This document shows, piece after piece, positions 34,985-43,279 of a DNA stretch of 64,000 bases. Below the pieces are notes generated by a model. It did not search any database. It was not told the DNA's origin and worked only from the letters and a program-made list of their open reading frames with translations. Both the position numbers and the translations under genes were made by a program. Every line of letters begins with the position of its first letter. The stretch's first letter is position 1. Source of the stretch: Rhizobium sp. Q54 (lineage in GTDB: Bacteria; Pseudomonadota; Alphaproteobacteria; Rhizobiales; Xanthobacteraceae); assembly GCA_945870035.1 (NCBI GenBank), contig CAMBQQ010000002.1, positions 1 to 64,000 of the forward strand, given 5' to 3'.

Positions 34985-35415
34985 TGCCCGCTATGGCGCC
35001 GCCGCTGATCGACCACCTGTCCGAGGAAGCCATCGCCCGCCTGGTCGATGAATTCTATACGCGCATCCGCACCGACGCCGCACTGGGACCGGTTTTCAAG
35101 CGCGCCATTCCCGGCGACTGGGGTCCCCATCTGGCGACGATGCGGAATTTCTGGTCGTCAGTTATGCTGACGAGCGGCCGCTACAAGGGCAACCCGGTCG
35201 CGGCGCATGGCCGTGTCACCGGCATCGAGATCGACATGTTCGATCATTGGCTGGCCCTGTTCGAGGCGACGTGCCGCGATCTGTTCGCGCCGGGGATTGC
35301 GGCCGAGTTTCAAACCAAGGCAGTGCGCATCGCCGACAGCCTCAAACTGTCGCTGTTCTATCGGCCCGACCGGCCCTGGCCGCCGGACCGGTTGAAGGGC
35401 ATGCCCCCTGTGTGA
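34984..35415 (+). CDS. Group III truncated hemoglobin
   Basis: A 143-aa heme protein of the trHb3 group. The family features seen are VDEFYTRIRTDAALGPVF near the start, the FWSSVMLTSGRYKGNPVAAHGRV block and HWLALFEATCRDLF. Such globins bind O2 and NO; in epsilonproteobacteria (Ctb) the group III globin is controlled by an NO-sensing regulator. An alternative ATG nine bases downstream is possible. Here it follows NsrR divergently, so NO detoxification or NO-linked respiration control is the likely role. Confidence 0.85.
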   Translation: MPAMAPPLIDHLSEEAIARLVDEFYTRIRTDAALGPVFKRAIPGDWGPHLATMRNFWSSVMLTSGRYKGNPVAAHGRVTGIEIDMFDHWLALFEATCRDLFAPGIAAEFQTKAVRIADSLKLSLFYRPDRPWPPDRLKGMPPV

Positions 35416-35538
35416 CGCGCTACCTCACGTCCGGCTCGGCCATGGTCAACGACCACCTTGTTCCTGGATCGCGGCGAGTAGAGCCATGCCCATGCGTCTA
35501 ATTCAACGGTTAGCGTGTTTTTTCAGTGATCGAAGGGA

Positions 35539-35847
35539 TTAGTGACAGCCCTCTGCCCCCTTAAGGGGATGCCGGAAGAGCGGCAGAAAGCCGAATAGCC
35601 AAACTGCGAAAGCGGCGGACCACAGAGACGCGCTCACAATATAGAGCTCGCCCAGCAGAAAAGTCCCCACTCCGACCTCTGGCAGCACCCTCACAAATCC
35701 CGCTCCAAACATCAGGACTACGGCCGCATGCGCCTGCCATGGCAAGACGAGCGACCGGCCGGTGTGACGCAATCCTGCGATGATGAACACGCTCAAGACC
35801 GCCAGACCAAGGCTTGCCACGGAAAGAACTTGCCACGGAAAGGACAT
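35539..35847 (-). CDS. NnrS C-terminal-like membrane protein, probably a 5'-truncated nnrS copy
   Basis: A 102-aa hydrophobic protein with about three helices. Its GLRHTGRSLVLPWQAHAAVVLMFGAGFVRVLPE and LWSAAFAVWLFGFLPLF segments parallel the last third of NnrS. The intact NnrS in this window has ASLGHTGNALVAS, ARIGAALVP and WCAAFFGFALSFGPLLLG at the matching places. It lacks the remaining ~300 residues including the N-terminal WHVHEMLYG motif. It starts at an ATG 21 bp from the start of a truncated crp-like gene facing away. Either it is a genuine short paralogue or a deletion remnant; I lean to a remnant. Confidence 0.55.
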   Translation of the reverse strand: MSFPWQVLSVASLGLAVLSVFIIAGLRHTGRSLVLPWQAHAAVVLMFGAGFVRVLPEVGVGTFLLGELYIVSASLWSAAFAVWLFGFLPLFRHPLKGAEGCH

Positions 35848-35868
35848 GCAGACTTGTCATCGGAGAGG

Positions 35869-36597
35869 ATGGGGCGCGTCAGCGGGCTGGTGCGGATGAC
35901 GCAAATCAACGGTGAAGAAACGCAGACGATGCTTCGAATTATGCGCTCAGGAGATCTGCTGGGTTGCGCAGCCGTCCTTCAGAAATTTTCTTACCCGGCG
36001 ACGGCGACCGCGGTTCAAGATACCGTGGTTCTCTCGTGGCGCTCCAGCCAATTTCTTGGCCTGATCAAGCAACATCAAGCGATCATGGACAACACTTTGC
36101 GTATCGTCGCTACACGTACGAAGGAAATGGTTCAGCGCGTCAGCGACATGTCCGACAAAAGTGTGGAACGGCGGATAGCCGCTGCGCTCCTGCGCCTGGC
36201 TGCTCAAGCCGGCACGAAGGCCGAAGGAGGCATTCAGATTCTGCTTCCGATTACACGAGACGACCTCGCCGAGATGGCTGGCCATACCTATTTCACGGTC
36301 AGCCGAATGCTGAGCGTCTGGCAGAAGCAAGGACTTGTGAAGAATGGGCGGCAGCGCATGACGATCCTTGACCCCGATCGGCTTGCGGAGATCGCGGATG
36401 GTCGGAAACAGCTGCGGCTTACCTCGGCGATCGATTCACGGAATCGCTGTCGGAAGGTTTGCGACTATCCGAACGGCGAGGCCGATAAATCCGCCCGCTC
36501 GGTATCGGTGGCGCGATATCTGGAAGGCGCTTTACAGGCTCATGGAGACTTGCTTCGAGCACCTGGTTTCTTCGACATGAACGCGGCCTACGCGTGA
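35869..36597 (+). CDS. Crp/Fnr-family regulator lacking the start of its sensor domain
   Basis: The homologous part begins at GRVSGLVRMTQINGEETQTMLRIMRSGDLLGC, the middle of a cyclic-nucleotide-like sensor domain; about 55-60 residues expected before it are missing. The dimer helix and C-terminal helix-turn-helix (LPITRDDLAEMAGHTYFTVSRML) are present, followed by an unusual ~65-residue tail. In the recognition helix the Glu of the E-x-x-S-R contact set is Phe (YFTVSR), unlike the two intact Crp paralogues here. The codons before 35869 are antisense to the neighbouring NnrS-like gene. It may be a pseudogene. Confidence 0.6.
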   Translation: MGRVSGLVRMTQINGEETQTMLRIMRSGDLLGCAAVLQKFSYPATATAVQDTVVLSWRSSQFLGLIKQHQAIMDNTLRIVATRTKEMVQRVSDMSDKSVERRIAAALLRLAAQAGTKAEGGIQILLPITRDDLAEMAGHTYFTVSRMLSVWQKQGLVKNGRQRMTILDPDRLAEIADGRKQLRLTSAIDSRNRCRKVCDYPNGEADKSARSVSVARYLEGALQAHGDLLRAPGFFDMNAAYA

Positions 36598-37316
36598 TTT
36601 TCGCAGCAGTTTTCCGGCTTCATAGCGCCGAACGCCTCAATGGCATGCCGGCGCACGCCACTGGTCGGCTCAGCAGGCTGGCGCACGCGGTCATCGATGC
36701 TAACCAACGCATCCCGCTCGGTCGCCGACGCGATGGTCGGACCGAGATCGCGCAACAGACCGTCGTCAACACCGTAAATCCAGCCATGCAGTTGAAGCTT
36801 GTGGCCGCGATTCCAGGCGTTCTCGACGGTTGGAATCGATGCAACGCGGCGCACCTGCATTTCAATGTTGAGTTCGCACATGCGGTTGACGCGTGCTTGG
36901 ACATCGGCGATCGCGTCGAACAACGGGCGGTGCTTTCGATAAAGCATGACGATCGGCTGCAGCCAGTGGTCGACCAAGGCAGAACGATCCTCCCCCAGGG
37001 CGCGCTGAATACCGCCGCAACCATAGTGGCCGCACACAATGAGGTGTTCGATCTTAAGAATATCTATCGCGTACTCCATCACAGCGAGCAGATTCATATC
37101 GCTCGTGTGCACGACGTTGGCGATATTGCGCTGAACGAAGACCTCGCCGGGATCGAGGCCGAGGACGTCATTGGCGGTAACGCGGCTATCCGAGCACCCG
37201 ATCCACATTAATCGGGGCAACTGCTGTCCGGCCATGCGTGAAAAGAAATTCGGATCATCGCGAGTCTTGGCTTGAACCCAAGCGACGTTGCGGTCGAACA
37301 GATGATCGAGGCTCAT
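36588..37316 (-). CDS. Beta-class carbonic anhydrase
   Basis: A 242-aa zinc enzyme interconverting CO2 and bicarbonate. The zinc ligands and catalytic dyad are intact: Cys41-x-Asp43-x-Arg45 in IGCSDSRV and His97/Cys100 in VCGHYGCGG. It resembles E. coli Can in length and motifs. It is the last gene of the long nar/nnr transcription unit, 17 bp after the DUF2478 gene. It ends 10 bp inside the convergent crp-like gene. A carbonic anhydrase in a nitrate-respiration operon is unusual. Confidence 0.9.
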   Translation of the reverse strand: MSLDHLFDRNVAWVQAKTRDDPNFFSRMAGQQLPRLMWIGCSDSRVTANDVLGLDPGEVFVQRNIANVVHTSDMNLLAVMEYAIDILKIEHLIVCGHYGCGGIQRALGEDRSALVDHWLQPIVMLYRKHRPLFDAIADVQARVNRMCELNIEMQVRRVASIPTVENAWNRGHKLQLHGWIYGVDDGLLRDLGPTIASATERDALVSIDDRVRQPAEPTSGVRRHAIEAFGAMKPENCCENHA

Positions 37317-37333
37317 GATCGGTCCAATTCGAT

Positions 37334-37912
37334 CTAATGATTCGCCAGCCTATTTGTCGTCGTGCCGCTTACCTGCCTTTGATACCCGGGCAGAAGACCG
37401 CGCGCGAGAAGCCAACGCTGAAGCTGCGCTGAATCGACAGAGCATTCCTCCGCCATATCGCCGACAAAGGCGCGCCATTGATCGAGATTGCGGAACGGAA
37501 CGCCGACGACGATTGGCACCTCCAGTTCGACAGCCTTGGCAAGTGCATCCCGCAAACCCTCGCCTTCTGCCTCGACCTTTCCGAACTTGTTCACCACCAG
37601 GATATCGGGCTTCTCTTCGAGCGCGGCGAGCAACAGACCAGCAGCTTCGGTCAGCTTGCTCCGATCCAGACGGCAACCGCGAGCTTCCTTGCCGCGATCT
37701 TCCGACACCTGCAATACCGTTCCGGAAAACAACTCCTCGACCGCCATGTCACATTTACCAGGATCGCGTTCGAAGGAATTAAACTGAACAAGTCCCGCAA
37801 CACTCAATCCTGCGGTGCGCAGCGCATAACCCCACGCAGCGAGAAGCTTGTCGGCGGCAAGCCCGTCGGTATAGACGACGGCCAGGATGCTCAAAGACGG
37901 CTGTGCAGGCAT
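37334..37912 (-). CDS. DUF2478 protein, NTPase-like, linked to anaerobic/molybdenum genes
   Basis: A 192-aa soluble protein. It starts LSILAVVYTDGLAADKLLAAWGYALR, carries a short loop in place of a clear Walker A, and has LVVNKFGKVEAEGEGLRDALAKAVELEVPIVVGVP. That block recalls the nucleotide-binding DUF2478 family and THEP1-type NTPases. Family members often occur beside molybdenum-transport or nitrate-reductase genes. Here it sits between nnrS (15 bp) and carbonic anhydrase (17 bp). The biochemical function is unknown. Confidence 0.7.
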   Translation of the reverse strand: MPAQPSLSILAVVYTDGLAADKLLAAWGYALRTAGLSVAGLVQFNSFERDPGKCDMAVEELFSGTVLQVSEDRGKEARGCRLDRSKLTEAAGLLLAALEEKPDILVVNKFGKVEAEGEGLRDALAKAVELEVPIVVGVPFRNLDQWRAFVGDMAEECSVDSAQLQRWLLARGLLPGYQRQVSGTTTNRLANH

Positions 37913-37927
37913 TGCGAGCTCCTTGCG

Positions 37928-39124
37928 TTATGTTGAACGGGCCACGGCGGTGCGCCGCTTGCCCAGCAGCAAAGGACCGAAGGATAGCGCGAAGCCGAAA
38001 AACGCGGCGCACCAAGCCAACACGGTGAGCTGGAGCAAAGGGCCACTTGCATCTGGAACCAGTGCGGCGCCGATCCGCGCCAGTGCGGCGACTATGACTG
38101 CCGCGTATATCGCTTGCGTGAAAGACGACGCCACCAGTGCATTTCCGGTGTGGCCGAGACTGGCGCGCGTCATCACCGCCAGTGTCATCGTGCCGGCGGC
38201 ACCCACGGTCCAGGCATGAATGCCGGCGCTTGGCGCGACAAGATCGAGCGCGCCAGCGCTTGATAGCAGGAACCCGAGCGGCACGAAGGCGTAACCGACA
38301 TGCAGGACAAGGACCAGGCGGTCGCGCAAGGTGCGGTCGCCGGCCCAGCGCGCCAGCCGCAACATTTGCGCTAATCCGGCGGCGCATAGCGCCGCAGCGG
38401 TGTCAGGCCCCACGGGCCGGATCAGCCATAGCGCCAGCACGGCGGCGCTGAACGCGATGACGCTCAGGTCGATACCGCCCATGGGCACCGGCAGCCGGCC
38501 CGGATTTTCGCGCACCAGCCAGTTGCGGGTGAAGCTCGGCACGATGCGGCCGCCGATAACCGAGATCAGCAACACCAAGGCAGCGATGCCGATGCGGACG
38601 CCGTACTCGGCGCTGCCGTGGAAATGGGATTCGAGATGAAAAGCGATGTTGCCGACAAGCAGCAGGCTCACCAGGCCGACGACTTTCAGGTTCCCCCAGT
38701 TCTTGCCGGCCAGAATCTCACGCGTGATCGCCGCGATCAGCAAGGCCAGAAATCCGACGTCGATAAGCGCGGCGGCGAGCCAGCCGATCTCGACAGATAA
38801 GGTGACCGCAATGCGGCCTGCCAGCCACACCAGAACCAGCGTCAAAAGCGGCAAGCCCTGAATCGGCAGGCGTCCGGTCCAGTTGGGAATGGCCGTCAAC
38901 AGAAATCCGGTTACCACCGCCGGCAGATAGCCGTACAGCATTTCATGCACATGCCAGTCGATCGGGCCGAAAGCAGTGCGCAGTTGCAGCTCGCCGTGAA
39001 AGACCGGTAGCCAGGCCAGCACCGCGAGCCCGGCGTAAACCGCGCCGAGCAGAAAGAACGGCCGGAAGCCGTAAGACAGCAGGACCGGACCTGCATAGGT
39101 CTTCAATCGAGGGACAGCGTTCAT
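37928..39124 (-). CDS. nnrS: NnrS family heme- and copper-containing membrane protein
   Basis: A 398-aa inner-membrane protein with about 12 helices, needed for NO resistance during denitrification in other bacteria. The conserved N-terminal WHVHEMLYGYLPAVVTGFLL and FLLTAIPNWTGRLP segments are present, as are RIVPSFTRNWL and the late MTRASLGHTGNAL motif. Several His residues near membrane ends could bind heme or copper. The ORF track extends 20 codons upstream; the ATG at 39124 is used. It lies 31 bp after orf91 in the nar unit, tying NO stress tolerance to nitrate respiration. Confidence 0.88.
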   Translation of the reverse strand: MNAVPRLKTYAGPVLLSYGFRPFFLLGAVYAGLAVLAWLPVFHGELQLRTAFGPIDWHVHEMLYGYLPAVVTGFLLTAIPNWTGRLPIQGLPLLTLVLVWLAGRIAVTLSVEIGWLAAALIDVGFLALLIAAITREILAGKNWGNLKVVGLVSLLLVGNIAFHLESHFHGSAEYGVRIGIAALVLLISVIGGRIVPSFTRNWLVRENPGRLPVPMGGIDLSVIAFSAAVLALWLIRPVGPDTAAALCAAGLAQMLRLARWAGDRTLRDRLVLVLHVGYAFVPLGFLLSSAGALDLVAPSAGIHAWTVGAAGTMTLAVMTRASLGHTGNALVASSFTQAIYAAVIVAALARIGAALVPDASGPLLQLTVLAWCAAFFGFALSFGPLLLGKRRTAVARST

Positions 39125-39155
39125 GATTTCCGTTCCGCTTCCCTGCCCTGTTGTA

Positions 39156-39431
39156 CTAGCCGTTGAGCGCGTGCTCGAAAGCACGCTTCAGACACACCGC
39201 GCCGGGATCCGGCGCGCGGTTGAGCAGGCCCATCAAGGTGATCCATTCCTCGTCGGTAGCTTCCGAGGCGTATCGCCGTACCGTACCGGCAACATAGGCC
39301 GGCAGGTCCAGACCGTCAGCTTTGGCCTGCTCGCGCATCGCCGCCAACATGGACAAGTCGTTGACGCGCAGAATCGTCTCGGTCGCCGCGGTCTCGTCAC
39401 TCAGTTCGGCCAACAGGTCGCCCAGCAGCAT
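39156..39431 (-). CDS. Conserved small soluble protein of the nar operon (unknown)
   Basis: A 91-aa acidic protein beginning MLLGDLLAELSDETAATETILRVNDLSML. It is mostly helical by eye, with no signal peptide, membrane segment or metal motif, and a single Cys. I recall similar short proteins after the PpiC gene in alphaproteobacterial nar clusters but know no function. It lies 12 bp after the PpiC gene and 31 bp before nnrS, clearly within the operon. A role in assembly or regulation of the nitrate reductase is only a guess. Confidence 0.65.
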   Translation of the reverse strand: MLLGDLLAELSDETAATETILRVNDLSMLAAMREQAKADGLDLPAYVAGTVRRYASEATDEEWITLMGLLNRAPDPGAVCLKRAFEHALNG

Positions 39432-39443
39432 GATGTCGATCCT

Positions 39444-40274
39444 TCAATGCACCCGATGCGCGTCGGCGCCGGCAAGCTCGACGCCCTCGATCTTAGCAGC
39501 CGAGATCAGCCGCGCGATGTATTGTGCATCGGCGCGCCGCCGCACGCTCTCGTTCAGGTAGTCGGCGATACGCGAGGCAACAGCCTCGAAAGGCAGCAGC
39601 TTGCCATCATGCTTGCGGTCGAGCCGTATGATGTGGAAGCCGTAACGCGTCGCCACCGGCGCGGCGCACAACTCGCCAGGCGCGAGTGCGACCAACGCCC
39701 GCTCGAATTCCGGCGTGGTCTGCCCGGTCGTGATTTGCCCAAGATTGCCGCCCTGCGCGGCCGACGAACAGCCCGAATAAGCGCCGGCCAAAGTCGCGAA
39801 GGATTCCGGCCGCTCGACCAACGTCGCGAGAACGCCTTCGGCTTCGGCCCGCGCCGCCGCATAGGCATCCTTGTCGGCGGGCAGAGCCGCGAACAGGATG
39901 TGCGCCGCCTCGTAGATATCGGGGGAACGAAACTGAGCATGGTGCCGCTCATAATAACGCCGGCAGGTTTCATCGTCTGCCTGCGGGACCACCACCTCGC
40001 GGTCGATCAGCCCGCGCATGATCGCTTCCTCGTCGGTCTCGCGGCGGCCGTCCTCGGTGAGCGGCTCCGGCGCGATGTCAAGGCGGCGGGCTTCCTGCAT
40101 CAGCAGTTCGCGGATGACGAGCGCCCGCGCGGCCTGTTGCCAGGCTGCGATCGGCTTGCCGGCCGGATGATGCTGCATCTCGCGCACGATCTCGTCGCGC
40201 GCGATGGCGACCCCGTTGACCGTGACATTGACGGGTCGCCCCGAGGGAAGTTGTGCATGGACTGAGCAGCTCAT
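39444..40274 (-). CDS. Parvulin-type peptidyl-prolyl isomerase (NifM/PpiC-like) of the nar operon
   Basis: A 276-aa protein with an N-terminal helical chaperone-like part (residues about 20-130) and a parvulin domain. The domain shows YEAAHILFAALP, GGNLGQITTGQTTPEFERALVALAPGELCAAPVATRYGFHIIRLDRK. No signal peptide is visible, so it would act in the cytoplasm. It overlaps narI by 4 bp. A PPIase next to narI, which is known in several nar operons, probably helps fold or mature the NarGHI complex. Confidence 0.85.
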   Translation of the reverse strand: MSCSVHAQLPSGRPVNVTVNGVAIARDEIVREMQHHPAGKPIAAWQQAARALVIRELLMQEARRLDIAPEPLTEDGRRETDEEAIMRGLIDREVVVPQADDETCRRYYERHHAQFRSPDIYEAAHILFAALPADKDAYAAARAEAEGVLATLVERPESFATLAGAYSGCSSAAQGGNLGQITTGQTTPEFERALVALAPGELCAAPVATRYGFHIIRLDRKHDGKLLPFEAVASRIADYLNESVRRRADAQYIARLISAAKIEGVELAGADAHRVH

Positions 40275-41029
40275 CGGGGATACTCCGCAGGAACGGTGCG
40301 TGCCGGACCACGGCTCTGGCTGGATGCCGCGGGAGGACCCCGGCGGCCCTGGCTGCGAACGATCTGATAGCCACGGCGGCCGAGATACCAGACCGGCGCG
40401 CTCCAGACGTGAACAAGGCGCGTGAACGGGAACACCAGAAAGATCGTCATGCCGAGGAACAGATGCGCCTTGAAGATCGGGTGGACATCGGCGATCAGCG
40501 CCGAGACGCCCGGCTGCAAGGTGAGGATGCCCTGCGCCCAGGTCATGAACTTCACCATCTCATGGCCGTCGAGGTGATTGAGCGAGACGAAGATGGTGCC
40601 GAGCCCGAGGACCAGCTGGGCATAGAGCAACAGCAGGATGGCGATGTCGCCGAACGACGAGGTGGTGCGGATACGCGCATCGAACAGGCGGCGATGCACC
40701 AGAAGCGTGATGCCGACGAAACACATGACGCCGGCAACGCCGCCGGCGACGATCGCCAGCCATTGCTTGAACGTATGCGAAATGCCGAGCGTATCGAATA
40801 CAACAATCGGCGTCAGCAGGCCGACGAAGTGGCCGAGGAAAATGACCAATATGCCGACATGGAACAGGTTCGAGCCCCAGCTGAGTTGCCTGCGGCGCAG
40901 AAGCTGGCTCGATCCGCTGCGCCAGGTGTACTGCTCGCGGTCGAAACGCACCCAGCTTCCGAGCAGGAAGACGGTGAGGCAGAGGTAGGGATACCAGCCG
41001 AACACGATGTAGGTGATGAGATCGCGCAT
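40271..41029 (-). CDS. narI: Respiratory nitrate reductase gamma subunit (cytochrome b)
   Basis: A 252-aa membrane protein with five helices that takes electrons from quinol and anchors NarGH. The two heme b ligand pairs are present: His in NLFHVGILVIFLGHF (10 residues apart, as His56/His66 in E. coli NarI) and His in AHLFLGMTIFLVFPFTRLVH (18 apart, as His187/His205). The ORF track adds 26 codons; the ATG at 41029 is preferred. It overlaps the PpiC gene by 4 bp. Confidence 0.93.
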   Translation of the reverse strand: MRDLITYIVFGWYPYLCLTVFLLGSWVRFDREQYTWRSGSSQLLRRRQLSWGSNLFHVGILVIFLGHFVGLLTPIVVFDTLGISHTFKQWLAIVAGGVAGVMCFVGITLLVHRRLFDARIRTTSSFGDIAILLLLYAQLVLGLGTIFVSLNHLDGHEMVKFMTWAQGILTLQPGVSALIADVHPIFKAHLFLGMTIFLVFPFTRLVHVWSAPVWYLGRRGYQIVRSQGRRGPPAASSQSRGPARTVPAEYPR

Positions 41030-41039
41030 GATGATGTCC

Positions 41040-41759
41040 TCAGGAACGCGGCGGGGTGGGACGGGACGCCGGCAGGCCGGGCGCGGGTCGTAACGCGCCA
41101 CGGACATGGGCCATCAGCCCGTCTTTGCAGCTATCGGCAGCGCCCGGACCGAACTGAACCGCCTCGTCTTCCCACGCGGCGTCGAGAGCCGCGAGATCGA
41201 GCGGATCGGGATCGGGCAGCGCCAGCAATGCGGAGACCTCTTCGCCTGTCGGCTTGACCGACGACAGCGCGACCAGCGCCCGCAGCACCGCCTCGTAAGG
41301 CGATTGCCGCTTGCGCAGCCGCTCAGCGAGCGCGCCGAGAATATGCGCCGGCTGACCTAGCAGATCACAGGCTTCCGCCTGCGGCAGCGTGGCGAGGAAT
41401 TCCAGGAACAGTGGCAGATAGTCCGGCAACTCGTTCTTGACCGCGGCGAGGCCCTTGTCCTCGTACATCCCCAAGAGATCGACCATCGCCTGGCCGCGGT
41501 CGCGGCTTTCGCCATGGACATGCTCGAACAGATGCAGCGACAGCGAACGCGTGCGGTCGAACAGCAAGACGTAGCGTTCCTGCAGATCGTAGATGTCGCC
41601 TTCGGCGATGTCGGTGAGCAGGACGTTGAGCTGGCGGCGAATCGCCGCCGGCACCAGCGCCTCTGTCTCAATGACAGTACGCAGGTCGCCGATGGCCTGT
41701 TGCAGTTCGACGGAGGGATAACTCAGCAGCGCCGAGAGAACCTTGAAGGTCCTGGCCAT
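41040..41759 (-). CDS. narJ: Nitrate reductase molybdenum-cofactor assembly chaperone NarJ
   Basis: A 239-aa cytoplasmic helical protein of the NarJ/TorD family, which holds NarG until cofactor and FeS insertion is complete. The conserved start FKVLSALLSYPSVELQ and the segments LQERYVLLFDRTRSLSLHLFEHVHGESRDRGQAM and ELPDYLPLFLEFLA are diagnostic. The ORF track runs far upstream inside narH; the true ATG is at 41759, overlapping the narH stop by one base. Ten base pairs separate it from narI. Confidence 0.92.
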   Translation of the reverse strand: MARTFKVLSALLSYPSVELQQAIGDLRTVIETEALVPAAIRRQLNVLLTDIAEGDIYDLQERYVLLFDRTRSLSLHLFEHVHGESRDRGQAMVDLLGMYEDKGLAAVKNELPDYLPLFLEFLATLPQAEACDLLGQPAHILGALAERLRKRQSPYEAVLRALVALSSVKPTGEEVSALLALPDPDPLDLAALDAAWEDEAVQFGPGAADSCKDGLMAHVRGALRPAPGLPASRPTPPRS

Positions 41760-43279
41760 TACACGATCTCCATCGGGTTCTTCGCGCGTTTCGGCGAACC
41801 GAACAGGTTGGTCTCGGTCGCGCCGGTGGCGCAGCCATTGCCGAACGAGAAGCCGCAGGAGCCGCGCAGTTCGAGCGCGTCTTCGGTGGTTTCGCGATGC
41901 GACGTCGGAATGACGAAGCGATCCTCGTAATTGGCAATCGCCATGTATTTGTACATGTCTTCGATCGCCGCGCCGGTGAGGCCGACACGCTGCGCGATCT
42001 TCTCGTCGATCAGCCCATCGACGGTCTTCGCCCGCATATAGGCGCGCATGGCAAGCATGCGTTCCAGGCCGAGCGCGACCGGCTCTTCTTTGCCCGCCGT
42101 GAGCATGTTGGCGAGATATTTGAGCGGAATGCGCAAAGACCGCACATCCGGCATCTCGCCGTCGTGGCCGATCTTGCCAGCGGCGGCCGCCGACTGAATC
42201 GGCGACAGCGGCGGCACATACCAGACCATCGGCAGCGTGCGGTATTCCGGATGCAGCGGGAACGCGACCTTCCATTCCATCGCCATTTTGTAGACCGGCG
42301 AGCGGCGCGCGCCCTCCAGCCAATTCTCGGCAATGCCGTCACGCCGCGCCTGTTCGATGATGGCCGGATCGTGCGGGTTAAGGAATACGCCGAGCTGGGC
42401 TTCGTAGAGGTCCTGCTCGTCCGGCGTTGAGGCGGCTTCCTCGATGCGGTCGGCGTCGTAGAGCACGACGCCGAGATAGCGGATACGGCCAACGCAGGTT
42501 TCCGAGCACACCGTCGGCTGGCCGGCTTCAATGCGCGGATAACAGAAGATGCACTTCTCGGATTTGCCGGTCGACCAGTTGTAGTAAATCTTCTTGTACG
42601 GACAGCCGGACACGCACATGCGCCAGCCGCGGCACTTGTCCTGGTCGATCAGGACGATGCCGTCTTCCTCACGCTTGTAGATGGCGCCCGACGGACAGGC
42701 GGCGACGCAGGTCGGGTTGAGGCAGTGCTCGCACAGCCGCGGCAGATACATCATGAAGGTGTTTTCGAACTGGCCGTACATTTCCTTCTGCACGCCCTCG
42801 AAATTGTAGTCTTTCGAGCGCTTGGCGAATTCGCCGCCGAGGATTTCCTCCCAGTTCGGGCCCCACTCGATCTTTTCCATGCGTTCGCCGGAAATCAGCG
42901 AGCGCGGCCGCGCGGTCGGCATCGCCGTCATTTCCGGCGACTTCTGCAGATGCTCGTAGTCGAAGGTGAAGGGCTCGTAATAGTCGTCGATTTCCGGCAG
43001 GTCGGGATTTGCAAAGATATTGGCGAGTACGCGCCACTTCGAACCGATGCGCGGCTCGATCTTGCCGTTTTTCTTGCGTACCCAGCCGCCGTTCCAGCGC
43101 TTCTGGTTTTCCCAATCCTTCGGATAGCCGATGCCGGGCTTGGTTTCGACGTTGTTGAACCAAGCGTATTCCATGCCCTCGCGGCTGGTCCAGACGTTCT
43201 TGCAGGTAACCGAGCAGGTGTGGCAACCGATGCACTTATCGAGATTGAGCACCATCGCGATTTGAGCGCGGATCTTCAT
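41759..43279 (-). CDS. narH: Respiratory nitrate reductase beta subunit (iron-sulfur)
   Basis: A 506-aa electron-transfer subunit carrying four FeS clusters between NarI hemes and NarG. Cluster-binding runs are CIGCHTCSVTC near residue 16, CEHCLNPTCVAACP, then CRGWRMCVSGCP and CIFCYPRIEAGQPTVCSETC. The Trp in CRGWRMC marks the [3Fe-4S] cluster, as in E. coli NarH. The ATG at 43279 starts MKIRAQIAMVLNLDKC; the ORF track is longer. It overlaps narG by 4 bp. Confidence 0.95.
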   Translation of the reverse strand: MKIRAQIAMVLNLDKCIGCHTCSVTCKNVWTSREGMEYAWFNNVETKPGIGYPKDWENQKRWNGGWVRKKNGKIEPRIGSKWRVLANIFANPDLPEIDDYYEPFTFDYEHLQKSPEMTAMPTARPRSLISGERMEKIEWGPNWEEILGGEFAKRSKDYNFEGVQKEMYGQFENTFMMYLPRLCEHCLNPTCVAACPSGAIYKREEDGIVLIDQDKCRGWRMCVSGCPYKKIYYNWSTGKSEKCIFCYPRIEAGQPTVCSETCVGRIRYLGVVLYDADRIEEAASTPDEQDLYEAQLGVFLNPHDPAIIEQARRDGIAENWLEGARRSPVYKMAMEWKVAFPLHPEYRTLPMVWYVPPLSPIQSAAAAGKIGHDGEMPDVRSLRIPLKYLANMLTAGKEEPVALGLERMLAMRAYMRAKTVDGLIDEKIAQRVGLTGAAIEDMYKYMAIANYEDRFVIPTSHRETTEDALELRGSCGFSFGNGCATGATETNLFGSPKRAKNPMEIV

